Origin: SCTM01 sp965279655
GTDB taxonomy: Bacteria; Pseudomonadota; Alphaproteobacteria; Rhodospirillales; Rhodospirillaceae
Assembly: GCA_965279655.1 (NCBI GenBank)
Contig: OZ257255.1
Coordinates: 2,170,001-2,234,000 of the forward strand
Direction of reading: 5' to 3'
DNA: 64,000 bases
Shown: positions 51,440 to 60,271 of the stretch, piece after piece
Numbering within the stretch: position 1 is the first letter of the stretch
Layout: every line of letters begins with the position of its first letter
Made by a program: the position numbers and the translations under genes
The notes under the pieces: model-generated
Told to the model about the DNA's origin: nothing
Databases searched by the model: none
The model's input: only the letters and a program-made list of their open reading frames with translations

Positions 51440-52396
51440 TCAGAGCTGGGTCCGGACCCAGGCCAAGGTCTGCGCAAGCCCGTCGGCGAATCCCACCCTG
51501 GGCTCGAACTTCAGCAGCCGCCGTGCCTTGTCCATGGTGGTGACGGAGCGGCGGATATCGCCGGGCCGCGCGGGCGAATAGTTGATGACGGACTTCGACC
51601 CGGCAAGCTCGAGCGCGAGCTTCGCGAGGGTGTTGATGGTCACCTCTTCGCCGGTGCCGATGTTGATGACCTCGCCGTGCGCGGCGTCGTCCAGGCAGGC
51701 TTTGACCACGGCAGCGGCCACGTCCGTGACGAACACGAAGTCGCGGGTTTGCTCGCCATCGTCGAAGATGGTGATCGGCGTGTTGCTGGCGGCGCGGTCG
51801 AGGAAGATCGAGATGACGCCGGAGTACCAGGACTTGGAATCCTGCCGGGGGCCGTAGACGTTCATGAACCGCAGCGCCGTGTACTTCAGGCCAAAGAGCC
51901 GGGCGTAGTAGTCGAGGTAGAACTCGACCACCAGCTTGTCGATTCCATACGGTGAACTCGGGCGGACGGATGATTTCTCATCGACCGGCACGGGCGCATC
52001 GTCGTCGTAGACGGCCGACGAGGACGCGAAGGCCACCTTCGCCACCTTGTTGCGCCGGGCGTATTCCAGAAGCTTCACGGAGCCGATGACATTGGCGCGC
52101 ACGTCGCTGGCGGGATCGTCCATCGACAACGGCACGGCGGTTTGGGCGGCGTAGTGGATGATGCGGTCGATCGGGCCGACGATGGCGGCGACCTGATCCA
52201 GCGTTTCCGCGAGTTCGCCGGCGACATCGGCCTTCACGAAATGGAAGCGCGGATTTCCCTCGCACTGCTTCAGGTTCGCCATCAGGCCGGTGCTGAGGTC
52301 GTCCAGCACCGTCACCTTGTGGCCTTGGCTCAGGAGAAGGTCGACCGTATGGCTGCCGATGAAGCCGGCGCCGCCGGTGACGAGAACGTGTGTCAT
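51440..52396 (-). CDS. NAD-dependent sugar-nucleotide epimerase/dehydratase
   Basis: The 318 residues form an extended SDR. VLVTGGAGFIGSHTVDLL is the cofactor motif. ASSSAVYDDD contains the catalytic Ser/Thr region and SPYGIDKLVVEFY the Tyr-Lys pair. The C-terminal GEVINIGTGEEVTINTL binds the nucleotide. It resembles UDP-glucose or UDP-GlcNAc 4-epimerases. It overlaps hpnI by four bases and leads into hpnL. It may change the sugar donor or product of HpnI, giving a head group other than plain GlcN/cyclitol; that is inference. It is distinct from HpnA at 62067. Confidence 0.9.
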   Translation of the reverse strand: MTHVLVTGGAGFIGSHTVDLLLSQGHKVTVLDDLSTGLMANLKQCEGNPRFHFVKADVAGELAETLDQVAAIVGPIDRIIHYAAQTAVPLSMDDPASDVRANVIGSVKLLEYARRNKVAKVAFASSSAVYDDDAPVPVDEKSSVRPSSPYGIDKLVVEFYLDYYARLFGLKYTALRFMNVYGPRQDSKSWYSGVISIFLDRAASNTPITIFDDGEQTRDFVFVTDVAAAVVKACLDDAAHGEVINIGTGEEVTINTLAKLALELAGSKSVINYSPARPGDIRRSVTTMDKARRLLKFEPRVGFADGLAQTLAWVRTQL

Positions 52397-53550
52397 GACG
52401 CGTGGGTATCCCGGGGAACGATTCGTCCGTCGCGAGTCAAACCGAACCGATGCCCGCGCCAGACGAAACTACGCCGCGTGAGCGCCACATACCAGGAGCC
52501 GAACGCGATGAAGTCGCGCAGCGGCAACAGCCACAGCGCCGCGAGGCCTTCCCGGTCCTCCAGGTAGTCGCGGGCGAAGATGCGGGCCGTGGCCAACCGC
52601 AGGGTCAAGGCCGCCAGGAACACCAACAACCCCAAGATCTGGAACCCGCCGACGATCCAGAACAGCAGGGCGAAGGGCACGGCGCGAGTGAGGATGGTGA
52701 GCGCGAAGCCGGTCGGGTTGGCGGCCCAGGTGTTCTGATCCCAATAAACCTGGTGGTTCCACCACTGGCGGAAGGTGCCGTAGTCCGCGAGCAAGTCGAC
52801 CACATGGGGAATGACGACGTAGCGGCGGCGCAGGCTCACAAGGCGGCGGCCGAGTTCGTAATCCTCAACGAGGTAGTCGCCGAGGTCGGCCATGCCGCCG
52901 ACGGCGTCCATGTCCTGGCGGCGGAAGGCGAGCGTCGCGCCGGTGCAGAACAGGGCGGCCTTTGCCTCTTCGGAGAACACCACGCTGGGGATGAAGTCGG
53001 CGTTCATGCTGAGGAGTTCGAGTTTCTCGAACCAGCTATCGGCTTTGCAGGAGCGATAGAGCGAACACACGTAGCCCACCGACGGATCGTGCAGCGGCGT
53101 GACGATGTCGCGCACATAGGTGGGCTTCGCGCGCACGTCGCTGTCGCTGATGATGAGGATGTCGTGCTTCGCGGCGGTGAGGCCATTGACGAGGTTCTGC
53201 ACCTTGCCGTTCACGACGGGCTCGCTCGGCTTGATGACCACGGTCACGCGGTCGGGAAATTCCGCCGCGAGTTTGTGGATGATCGGCAGGGCGGGATCGT
53301 CCGTGCGCTGGACGGAGATGACGACTTGGAGGTCCGGGTAGTCCTGGACGCAGAAGCTGCGGAGGTTTTCCTCCAGGCCCTTATCGAGCCCGTAGATCGG
53401 CTTCAGGATCGTCACCGGCGGCGTGAAGTTCACCTGGGTGGAAAACGGGCGCAGGAAGAACCGCCGCGCCGCCCACAAGCAAAGCAAGCTGAACACGGAG
53501 CCGCCGATCACGGGGATCAGAAGGAGGAGTTGGATGAGGGTGAGAAGCAA
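52393..53550 (-). CDS. hpnI: Hopanoid glycosyltransferase HpnI
   Basis: The 385-residue family 2 glycosyltransferase has an N-terminal helix and the ceramide-glucosyltransferase-like core. VTILKPIYGLDKGLEENLRS opens it, ILIISDSDVRAKPTYV is the DxD region, and GDYLVEDYELGRRL followed by QWWNHQVYWDQNTW form the acceptor site (a Q-x-x-x-W-type motif). Two or more C-terminal helices follow. HpnI transfers GlcNAc to bacteriohopanetetrol; HpnK then deacetylates it and HpnJ makes the cyclitol ether. It is coupled to the epimerase gene. The repeat element at 53590 lies upstream, between it and hpnJ. Confidence 0.93.
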   Translation of the reverse strand: MLLTLIQLLLLIPVIGGSVFSLLCLWAARRFFLRPFSTQVNFTPPVTILKPIYGLDKGLEENLRSFCVQDYPDLQVVISVQRTDDPALPIIHKLAAEFPDRVTVVIKPSEPVVNGKVQNLVNGLTAAKHDILIISDSDVRAKPTYVRDIVTPLHDPSVGYVCSLYRSCKADSWFEKLELLSMNADFIPSVVFSEEAKAALFCTGATLAFRRQDMDAVGGMADLGDYLVEDYELGRRLVSLRRRYVVIPHVVDLLADYGTFRQWWNHQVYWDQNTWAANPTGFALTILTRAVPFALLFWIVGGFQILGLLVFLAALTLRLATARIFARDYLEDREGLAALWLLPLRDFIAFGSWYVALTRRSFVWRGHRFGLTRDGRIVPRDTHAS

Positions 53551-53589
53551 AGGCCGGTCCCTGGATATCTGCCCCTCGCGTACCCCACC

Positions 53590-53718
53590 TTGTCACCCCG
53601 GACAAGCGGCGAAGCCGCGCGATCCGGGGTCCAGGGTAACGACAAAGACTGTTGCGGGGTCGTGCGCGCCACCCTGGATCCCGGCTCTCGCTGTCGCTCG
53701 GCCGGGATGACAGCCTGA
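53590..53718. repeat. Inverted-repeat intergenic element, copy 2
   Basis: It opens TTGTCACCCCGG and closes CCGGGATGACAGCCTGA, the same inverted ends as copy 1 at 47751-47882. An inner pair GGTCCAGGGT and ACCCTGGATCC gives a second stem. The centre differs from copy 1. It lies between hpnJ and hpnI, which are on one strand, so its stem could attenuate, cut or protect the joint transcript. Confidence 0.8.
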
Positions 53719-53740
53719 GGAGGATCGCGCGCAGTGTGCC

Positions 53741-55183
53741 CTAAGCGACCTTGGCCTCTTTGTCTTCGCGCTCGTAGAGGAATTGGAAGAACTCGACGCC
53801 TTCGCGCAGGCGGCGCTTCATGAGTTCCCAGTCGGTCAGCATCTCAGAGGTGAGTTCCAGGATCTTGCCGGGGCGGAAGTAGAATTTCTTGTAGAACTCG
53901 CCGAGGGATTCGAAAATCTCCTCGCTCGAGAGGTGCGGGTAGCTGATGGAGCTGACCTGAATGCCCTCGTCCGCCACCAGACGTCCGTTGCTTTCGTCCA
54001 TCAGCCAGCCGCTCTGCTTGGCTTGATTGTAGAGGTACGTGCCCGGATAGGCGGCCGCGAGAGACACCTGGACCGTGGTCGGGTTGCACTCCTTGGCGAA
54101 CTGGATGGTCTCCTGGATCGTCTCTTTCGTCTCGCCGGGCAGACCGACGATGAAGGTGCCGTGGATCTTGATGCCGAGCTTGCGGCAGTCGCTGGAGAAC
54201 TCGCGCAGGCGCGGGATCAGCATGCCCTTCTTGATGTTGTGCAGGATCTGCTGGTTGCCGGACTCATAGCCGCAGACGAACAGTTGCAGGCCGTTGTCCT
54301 TGAGTATCTTCAAGGTCTCGTAGGGCACGTTGCCCTTGGCGTTGCACGACCACTTGATGCCGAGCTTGCCCAGCCCTTTGGCGATCTCGACCGCGCGCGG
54401 GAGATCGTCGGTGAAGGTGTCGTCGTCGAAGAAGTATTCGCGCACCTGGGGGAAATATTCCTTCGCCTTGGCCATCTCCGCAACAACGTGTTCGACCGAA
54501 CGCGTGCGGTAGACGTGGCCGCCGATGGTCTGCGGCCATAGGCAGAAGGTGCAACGGGATTTGCAGCCGCGGCCGGTGTAGACCGACAGATAAGGGTGCG
54601 GCAGATAGCCGATGAAGTAGTCCTCGATCGTCAGGTCGCGCTTGTACACGTCGACCACGTGGGGCAGCAGGTCCATGTTCTCCAGGATGGCGCGCGGCTT
54701 GTTGCGCACGATCTCGCCATTGGGACGGCGCCAGGCGAGACCATCGATATTCTCCAGCGCATGACCGTCGGCGACTTCCTGCACCGTGAAGTCGAACTCG
54801 TTACCGGCCACCCAATCGACCGAGGGGCCGAGCTTCATGGACTGATAGGAGTCCACGGCGACGTGGGCGCCGACCATGCCGACCTTCAGTTTGGGGTTCT
54901 TCTCCTTCAAGGCCGCGGCGACCTTGGCATCGGAGCGGAACGACGGCGTGGAGGTGTGCAGCACGGCGAGCTCGTAGTCGTTCGCCATGGGCAGGACGTC
55001 GTCGAGGGTCAGTCCGCGCGCGGGCGCGTCGACGAGCTTGCTGTCGGGGACCAGGGCCGCCGGCTGGGCGAGCCACGTGGGATACCAGAACGATTTGATC
55101 TCGCGCTTGGCCTGATAGCGCGATCCGGCGCCGCCATCAAAGCCATCGAAGGAGGGCGGATTGAGAAACAGCGTTTTCATCAT
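53741..55183 (-). CDS. hpnJ: Cyclitol ether synthase HpnJ, B12-binding-type radical SAM
   Basis: The 480-residue protein has an N-terminal B12-binding-like Rossmann part (residues 1-135) without a clear cobalamin His motif. The radical SAM barrel follows, with Cys207, Cys211 and Cys214 in GRGCKSRCTFC. IHGTFIVGLPGETKETI is in the barrel and DGLAWRRPNGEIV lies before it. It matches HpnJ, which converts the glucosamine head group of bacteriohopanetetrol to the cyclitol ether. A second radical SAM gene lies 34 bases upstream on the same strand. Confidence 0.94.
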   Translation of the reverse strand: MMKTLFLNPPSFDGFDGGAGSRYQAKREIKSFWYPTWLAQPAALVPDSKLVDAPARGLTLDDVLPMANDYELAVLHTSTPSFRSDAKVAAALKEKNPKLKVGMVGAHVAVDSYQSMKLGPSVDWVAGNEFDFTVQEVADGHALENIDGLAWRRPNGEIVRNKPRAILENMDLLPHVVDVYKRDLTIEDYFIGYLPHPYLSVYTGRGCKSRCTFCLWPQTIGGHVYRTRSVEHVVAEMAKAKEYFPQVREYFFDDDTFTDDLPRAVEIAKGLGKLGIKWSCNAKGNVPYETLKILKDNGLQLFVCGYESGNQQILHNIKKGMLIPRLREFSSDCRKLGIKIHGTFIVGLPGETKETIQETIQFAKECNPTTVQVSLAAAYPGTYLYNQAKQSGWLMDESNGRLVADEGIQVSSISYPHLSSEEIFESLGEFYKKFYFRPGKILELTSEMLTDWELMKRRLREGVEFFQFLYEREDKEAKVA

Positions 55184-55217
55184 GGCGCGAAACCCCAGAA
55201 TTCAGACGTCAGGTTTA

Positions 55218-56384
55218 TCAGAAACGGAGCAACCAGGGCAGTTCTTCCAGGACCGAACCGATGGACCCGAGGTTGCCGGTGCGGGTGAGCGCTTTCAGCC
55301 CCTCCCCCACATTGCCCTTGCGGAAGGCCTGGTAGCTGTCGTGCACGGACACGGCGATATGCTGCATGACGCTGGAATCGCGGTAGCAATCGATCATGCA
55401 CTTGGTGCAGCCATCGCGGACGAGCTTGGTCTCGTTGAAGTCACGGATGTGACACATGGGCTCCGCCCAGTTGTGGCAGCGCCACAGCATCAGATCCCAA
55501 TCGAGGTAGAAATAGGTGTAGCCGCCGAGGCAGGGGAACTTCTGCTTATCGCCGGTGAGGAAGCGCTTCATCTCGTCGATCGACGCCGACGGGTTCACGA
55601 CCTGGAAGCGGCCCTTCATGGCCTTCACTTTGTCGAAGGCCTCCATCAACTCGTCCTTGGAATAGGTGACGAGGTCCGATGTCGAGAAGCTGAGAAAGTT
55701 GGAATCCAGTGACGTGAGCGGATACGAGAACGTGACCGCGGTGAAGCCCAGCGATTCCAGGAAGGCCGGGAGCTTGTCGTAGTCGACCAGTCGACTCATG
55801 GTCACGGACGCGGTCGACTGCACACCGAGTTCCTTGAAGGTCTTATTGGCCTCGACGATCTTCTCGCACACGCCGGGCAAGCCGCGATTGGCCTCGTGCT
55901 TCTCAACGTCCGCCGCATCGACGGAGATGATGAAGCTGGAGATGCCGGCGGCATGCAACTCGCGGATCTTGTGCGGCTTGAACAGGCCGGCGTTGGACAC
56001 CAGCATCACCTTCATGCCGAGGCCATGGGCGTGGGCGGTGAATTCCAGGATGTCCGGATGCAGGGTCGGCTCGCCGCCGGTGAACAGCAGGTAGCGCGTG
56101 CCCTGGCGGTAGAGGATGTCGATGGCCTCAAGACCGCCTTCCCGCTCGACGAATTTCCACTTGTCCTTCGGGAAGGTGTCGCGAGCGAAACCGCAGAACC
56201 CGCAATTGGCGTTGCAGGCGTTGTTCAGGGCGAACTGCGTGAAGGACGGGCCGCCCTGATCGCGTACGAGACGCAGGGTGTCGAGGCTGCGCGCGACCGT
56301 TCCCATTTTCGGGAAAACGGGCTCGCCAGAACGGCGCTCCAAGACCTCAGACACGGTGGATTTGACCCCTGGGCTTACAGCCAT
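55218..56384 (-). CDS. Radical SAM protein of unknown function in the hopanoid cluster
   Basis: The 388-residue protein is a radical SAM enzyme with Cys57, Cys61 and Cys64 in NACNANCGFCGF and the GGEP motif in LLFTGGEPTLHPD. SVDAADVEKHEANRG lies on a later strand. A C-terminal Cys cluster (LWRCHNW, then TKCMIDCYRD) could hold a second iron-sulfur cluster as in SPASM/twitch enzymes. It is not HpnH, which is at 35542, nor HpnJ, and lacks a B12 domain, so it is not the C2-methylase HpnP. It precedes hpnJ in one operon and diverges from hpnM. A further tailoring step on the hopanoid head group or skeleton is a reasonable hypothesis. Confidence 0.85.
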   Translation of the reverse strand: MAVSPGVKSTVSEVLERRSGEPVFPKMGTVARSLDTLRLVRDQGGPSFTQFALNNACNANCGFCGFARDTFPKDKWKFVEREGGLEAIDILYRQGTRYLLFTGGEPTLHPDILEFTAHAHGLGMKVMLVSNAGLFKPHKIRELHAAGISSFIISVDAADVEKHEANRGLPGVCEKIVEANKTFKELGVQSTASVTMSRLVDYDKLPAFLESLGFTAVTFSYPLTSLDSNFLSFSTSDLVTYSKDELMEAFDKVKAMKGRFQVVNPSASIDEMKRFLTGDKQKFPCLGGYTYFYLDWDLMLWRCHNWAEPMCHIRDFNETKLVRDGCTKCMIDCYRDSSVMQHIAVSVHDSYQAFRKGNVGEGLKALTRTGNLGSIGSVLEELPWLLRF

Positions 56385-56435
56385 ACAGATGACAAGATTT
56401 CACGGTGGGGTGCCATACCCCATGGAGGCTCCAGT

Positions 56436-57038
56436 ATGATCCGCTTTGCCGCTTGTTTCCTATTCCTTTTCAGCATCTTGTCCGCTCCGGTGCGGGCGGC
56501 GGACGCGCCGACGGCGGTGGTCGAGAAGCTTCATGGCGCGCTGCTTCAGTCCATGAAGGGCGGCGCCAAGATGGGCTTCGGCGGCCGCAAGGCGCTGCTC
56601 GATCCGGTGGTGCGCGAGGTCTATGACCTGTCCGCCATGGCGCGGGTCGCGACCGGGACCGCCTGGGCGAAGATGAGCGACGACGAGAAGAAGGCGGTGA
56701 CCGAGGCCTTCGCCGACTGGACGGTCGCCACCTATGCCAGCCAGTTCAAGTCTTTCGACGGTGAAACCTTCGCCACCAAGCGCGAGGTGGATGCGGCGCG
56801 CGAGCGCAAGTCCGTGGAGACAACGCTGACCCCGAAAGGCGAGGAACCGGTGGTGCTGAATTATCAGCTGCGGGAGAACGGCGGCGCATGGAAGATCATC
56901 GACGTGTATCTCGACGGTTCCGTCAGCCAACTCGCGATCCGGCGCAATGAGTTCGCAGGCGTGCTCGGCAAGGGCGGCGTGCCGGCGCTGATTGAGTCGA
57001 TGAAGGCCAATGCCGCTTCGTTGGCGAAGCAGGGATGA
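56436..57038 (+). CDS. hpnM: Hopanoid-associated MlaC/Ttg2D-family protein HpnM
   Basis: The ATG at 56436 has GGAGG at 56424-56428. The 200-residue protein has a signal peptide ending PVRAAD and the MlaC-type fold: DPVVREVYDLSAMARVATG, then FADWTVATYASQFKSFDG, then VLNYQLRENGGAWKIIDVYL and a C-terminal helix. MlaC proteins carry single lipids across the periplasm, so HpnM is thought to shuttle hopanoids together with HpnN. It overlaps the glycolipid-binding gene by four bases and diverges from the radical SAM gene with only 51 bases between starts. Confidence 0.93.
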   Translation: MIRFAACFLFLFSILSAPVRAADAPTAVVEKLHGALLQSMKGGAKMGFGGRKALLDPVVREVYDLSAMARVATGTAWAKMSDDEKKAVTEAFADWTVATYASQFKSFDGETFATKREVDAARERKSVETTLTPKGEEPVVLNYQLRENGGAWKIIDVYLDGSVSQLAIRRNEFAGVLGKGGVPALIESMKANAASLAKQG

Positions 57039-57601
57039 AGACGCCCATCGCCACCATGCGCTGGCGCCGCCTCGACACATCGGGGCACGACGACTGCACC
57101 CTCGAGCGGACGGACCACGGTCACGCGCTGCATGGGACGGCGGTGTATCACCATGCCGAAGGGACGGCGCATCTCGGCTACAGCGTCTATTACGACCATG
57201 ACTGGGCGAGCCTGTCGGGCAGCGTCGGTGGCGTGATCGGCGAGCGGCAGGTCGAGTTCGACTTGCGACGTGATGGCGTGTGGCACATCAACGGCGTCGC
57301 GCAGCCGGGCCTATCCCATCCCGACCTGGACTTCGGTTTCACGCCGGCGACGAATCTGGCGCCGCTTCACCGCGTTGGGATGAAGATCGGCGGCGAGCGG
57401 GTCGCCATGCCCGCCGCGTGGCTGGATGTGGACACAGGCACGTTGACGGAGCTGCCGCAATTTTATCAGCGCCGCAGCGATGCGGAATACTGGTACGAAG
57501 CGCCGAGCGTGGACTACCGCGCGCTGCTGGAATTCGCGCCCAATGGGTTCGTGGCGCGCTACCCGGAACTGTGGGAAGCGGAGATTACGCCGCAGCCATA
57601 G
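57035..57601 (+). CDS. Putative glycolipid-binding domain protein (DUF1089-like)
   Basis: The 188-residue protein has no signal peptide. It has a long beta-rich pattern with WRRLDTSGHDDCTLERTDHG at the start, alternating His/Tyr/Trp strands, DFGFTPATNLAPLHR and a terminal EFAPNGFVARYPELWEAE. This is the layout of the putative glycolipid-binding family PF06475. It is translationally coupled to hpnM (ATGA overlap) and convergent with hpnN, so it probably binds a hopanoid glycolipid or precursor on the cytoplasmic side. This use is inferred from position; the family's biochemical role is poorly known. Confidence 0.75.
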   Translation: MKTPIATMRWRRLDTSGHDDCTLERTDHGHALHGTAVYHHAEGTAHLGYSVYYDHDWASLSGSVGGVIGERQVEFDLRRDGVWHINGVAQPGLSHPDLDFGFTPATNLAPLHRVGMKIGGERVAMPAAWLDVDTGTLTELPQFYQRRSDAEYWYEAPSVDYRALLEFAPNGFVARYPELWEAEITPQP

Positions 57602-60248
57602 TGCGGTGCTTCTTCCCGCGCCACCGGCGACCGAAACGGCGGCGCTCGGGGATATGGGGTGCCGGGCCCAGCTGGGCCGGCAGTACGATCAGCGTCATCA
57701 GCAACGTGAAGGCAAGCGCCATCGAGAGAAGGATGCCGAGCCCCGCGGTGCCCGGATGACCTGACAGCGCGAGGCTGCCGAATGCACCCGCCGTGGTGAG
57801 CGCGCTGAAGATCACCGCGCGGGCCGCGGGCGATGTGAGCAGCATATCCTCCCCGTCCCGCCAGGCCGAGACCATGTAGATCGGGAAGGTCACGCCCACG
57901 CCGAGCAGCAACGGCAGGCCGATGATGTTGGCGAAGTTGAGCGACAGGCCGGTGGCGGCGCAGGTGGCCAAGGTGAACAGCGCCGCCAACAGCAACGGCG
58001 TGAGCACGCGGATCACGTCGCCGATGCGGCGCAGAACGACGAATAGAAGAATGGTGATGCTCACCAGCGCCAGGGTCGCGGCGCGCTCGAAGGCATCCGT
58101 GACGATGCGGCCGGTCTCATAGATGATCACCGGCGGGCCGATGGCATCCGGCGCCACGGCGCGCACGGCTTTCACGAAGTTCTCGATGACGTGGATGTCG
58201 CGGGCGTCGCCCCTTGGGTATATCTGCACGCGATAGCGTCCGTCGGCGGCGATCCAACTGGCGAGGATATCTTCCGGCAGGTTGTCGATGGTGACCTTCT
58301 GCGGGCTGAGTGCATTCTTGAGCGGCATCAGCGCTTCGTCGAGGTTACCCACCAGCGCGCGGGACAGGCGTTCCATCACCCCCGGCGTCGGATTGGCGAG
58401 CAGGCCGTTCAAGGCCGCGACGTATTTCTCGGCGGCGGTCTTGAGGGGCGCCATCTCCGGCGCCGTGCCGCCGGTCGCGAGGAAGGCTTGCGCCTTGCGG
58501 CGGCTGTCCTCGGCGGCGGCGATAGTTTCCTCAGGCTTGGGCGGCGCGCCCGGCTGGGATTCGAACGCCGGCCCGAGCAGCAAGGCGAGATCGTCCAGCG
58601 CCTGGATCTTGGCGTCCTGATCCTCGGGGATCATGGAGAACACGGTCAGCGTCTCGCGCACTTCCGGCAGTGCGCCAAGCTTGTCGGCCATGGCGACGGC
58701 GGCTTCCGGCGACGGCGTGAGAATGCTGAGTGTGTTGGGGGTCGCCCAGGTGTCGTCCATGATCTCCAGCACGGCGGACATGGATTCGCTGGTCGGGTCC
58801 TTCAGCTTGAGGGGATCGAAATCGAAGGTCAGGCGCGGCAGCACGATCACCGCGGCGAGGGTCAGCACGCCGGTGCCGACGGCGACCCAGCGCCGGTGCG
58901 TGATCAGCCACGTGTTGAGCGGCAGCGCCCAGGCATAGCCGATGGGCGCGCGTTCCGGTCCGGCCCTGAAGGTGCGCAGCAGGGCAGGCAGGACGGTGAA
59001 CGTGAGCAGCAACGCGATCAGCATGCCGCCGCCGGCGATGATGCCCAGCTGCGCCACGCCGCGGTAGGCCGTCGGCAGGAAGGAGAAGAACCCGACCGCG
59101 GTCGCCACGGCGGCGAGCAGCAGGGGTTGCGCCATGGCGCCGCCGGTGGCGATCACCGCCTCGCGCAGCGCCTGGCCGTCATGTCGTTCTGCGCGATAGC
59201 GCATCAGGAACTGGATGGCGAAATCGACCGCGATACCGACGAACATCACCGCGAACGCCACGGAGATGAGATTGAGTTCGCCGACCGAAAGAGACGCCCA
59301 GGCGAGCGTATAGACCAGCCCGATCATCAGCATGACGACCGCCGCGAACACCACGGAGAGAGAACCGAGCGCGGCATAGAGCAGCCCCGCTACGAACAGG
59401 ATCGCCAACACGCCGGAGATGCCCGTGCCTTTGGCCACGGTGGAGAACTCGTCGTCGTCCAGCGGCACCTGGCCCGTGAGCCGCACACGATAGCCGTGCT
59501 CGGGTGTGAGCCCGATCTCCGTCGCCATGCTGCGGATGGCGTCGGACGCGGCGCCGCCTTGCGCCAGGGCTTCGCTGTCGAGGTGGGGCTGCACCAGCAC
59601 GAACGAGCGCGCCGCCTGGTCCGGCGGCGAGAGACCGGCCAGCAGTGCGGTCCAATCGATGGCGGCGGTGTTGCCATCGCGGGTGCCGGTGATGACATCG
59701 GCCGCCTGCTGCGCGGCGGGGACAAGACCGAGCGCCGCCGGGTTCCCCTCGCCCGCCGCTTCGAACGCCAGGCCGAGAAGCCGGAACAAGCCCCGCGCGT
59801 TGCGATCCGCGGCGATGGCGCCCAGCAGCGGCTGAGCCTTGGCGAGATTGGCGCTCAAGTCGTCGAGTTCGGCGGGCGTGAGATAGAGCAGGCCATTGTG
59901 CGCGAAGAACGGGCCGCCCTCCGGCGTGCGCACGTCCTTGAACAACTCCGTGCGCGGCGCGAGTTTGGCCGCCAAACGATCCGCCGCCTGCGTCGCCTGC
60001 ATCTTCGACGGTGCATTGATCAGGGCGATGATCAGATCCTGGTCGGCGGGGAATTGCTTGTCGTAGGCCTTCTCGATCCGGCGGAAATCCAGATCGTCGT
60101 CGAACAGGGCGTCGGTGTTGGTGTTCATGCCGAGGTTGGCCATCACCTCGGTGAGCGACAGGGCCACCAGCAGGACGGCCGCGGCCAACACAGGCCAACG
60201 CCGGCCGTGGCTCAGAGTGACGAGCCGTCGGGCGAGGGTGTTCAGCAT
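57585..60248 (-). CDS. hpnN: Hopanoid RND transporter HpnN
   Basis: The 887-residue protein is an RND transporter of the MmpL/HpnN type. It has an N-terminal helix, a large periplasmic loop, a first set of six helices with GIAVDFAIQFLMRYRAER, a second loop rich in Ala/Pro/Glu, and a second set ending near VLPAQLGPAPHIPER. HpnN moves hopanoids from the inner to the outer membrane in Rhodopseudomonas. With HpnM it forms the transport part of this cluster. Its last 17 bases overlap the glycolipid-binding gene in antisense. It follows the dioxygenase gene after 23 bases on the same strand. Confidence 0.95.
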   Translation of the reverse strand: MLNTLARRLVTLSHGRRWPVLAAAVLLVALSLTEVMANLGMNTNTDALFDDDLDFRRIEKAYDKQFPADQDLIIALINAPSKMQATQAADRLAAKLAPRTELFKDVRTPEGGPFFAHNGLLYLTPAELDDLSANLAKAQPLLGAIAADRNARGLFRLLGLAFEAAGEGNPAALGLVPAAQQAADVITGTRDGNTAAIDWTALLAGLSPPDQAARSFVLVQPHLDSEALAQGGAASDAIRSMATEIGLTPEHGYRVRLTGQVPLDDDEFSTVAKGTGISGVLAILFVAGLLYAALGSLSVVFAAVVMLMIGLVYTLAWASLSVGELNLISVAFAVMFVGIAVDFAIQFLMRYRAERHDGQALREAVIATGGAMAQPLLLAAVATAVGFFSFLPTAYRGVAQLGIIAGGGMLIALLLTFTVLPALLRTFRAGPERAPIGYAWALPLNTWLITHRRWVAVGTGVLTLAAVIVLPRLTFDFDPLKLKDPTSESMSAVLEIMDDTWATPNTLSILTPSPEAAVAMADKLGALPEVRETLTVFSMIPEDQDAKIQALDDLALLLGPAFESQPGAPPKPEETIAAAEDSRRKAQAFLATGGTAPEMAPLKTAAEKYVAALNGLLANPTPGVMERLSRALVGNLDEALMPLKNALSPQKVTIDNLPEDILASWIAADGRYRVQIYPRGDARDIHVIENFVKAVRAVAPDAIGPPVIIYETGRIVTDAFERAATLALVSITILLFVVLRRIGDVIRVLTPLLLAALFTLATCAATGLSLNFANIIGLPLLLGVGVTFPIYMVSAWRDGEDMLLTSPAARAVIFSALTTAGAFGSLALSGHPGTAGLGILLSMALAFTLLMTLIVLPAQLGPAPHIPERRRFGRRWRGKKHRTMAAA

Positions 60249-60271
60249 GTGAGCCTAACGCGCGAGGCGGC

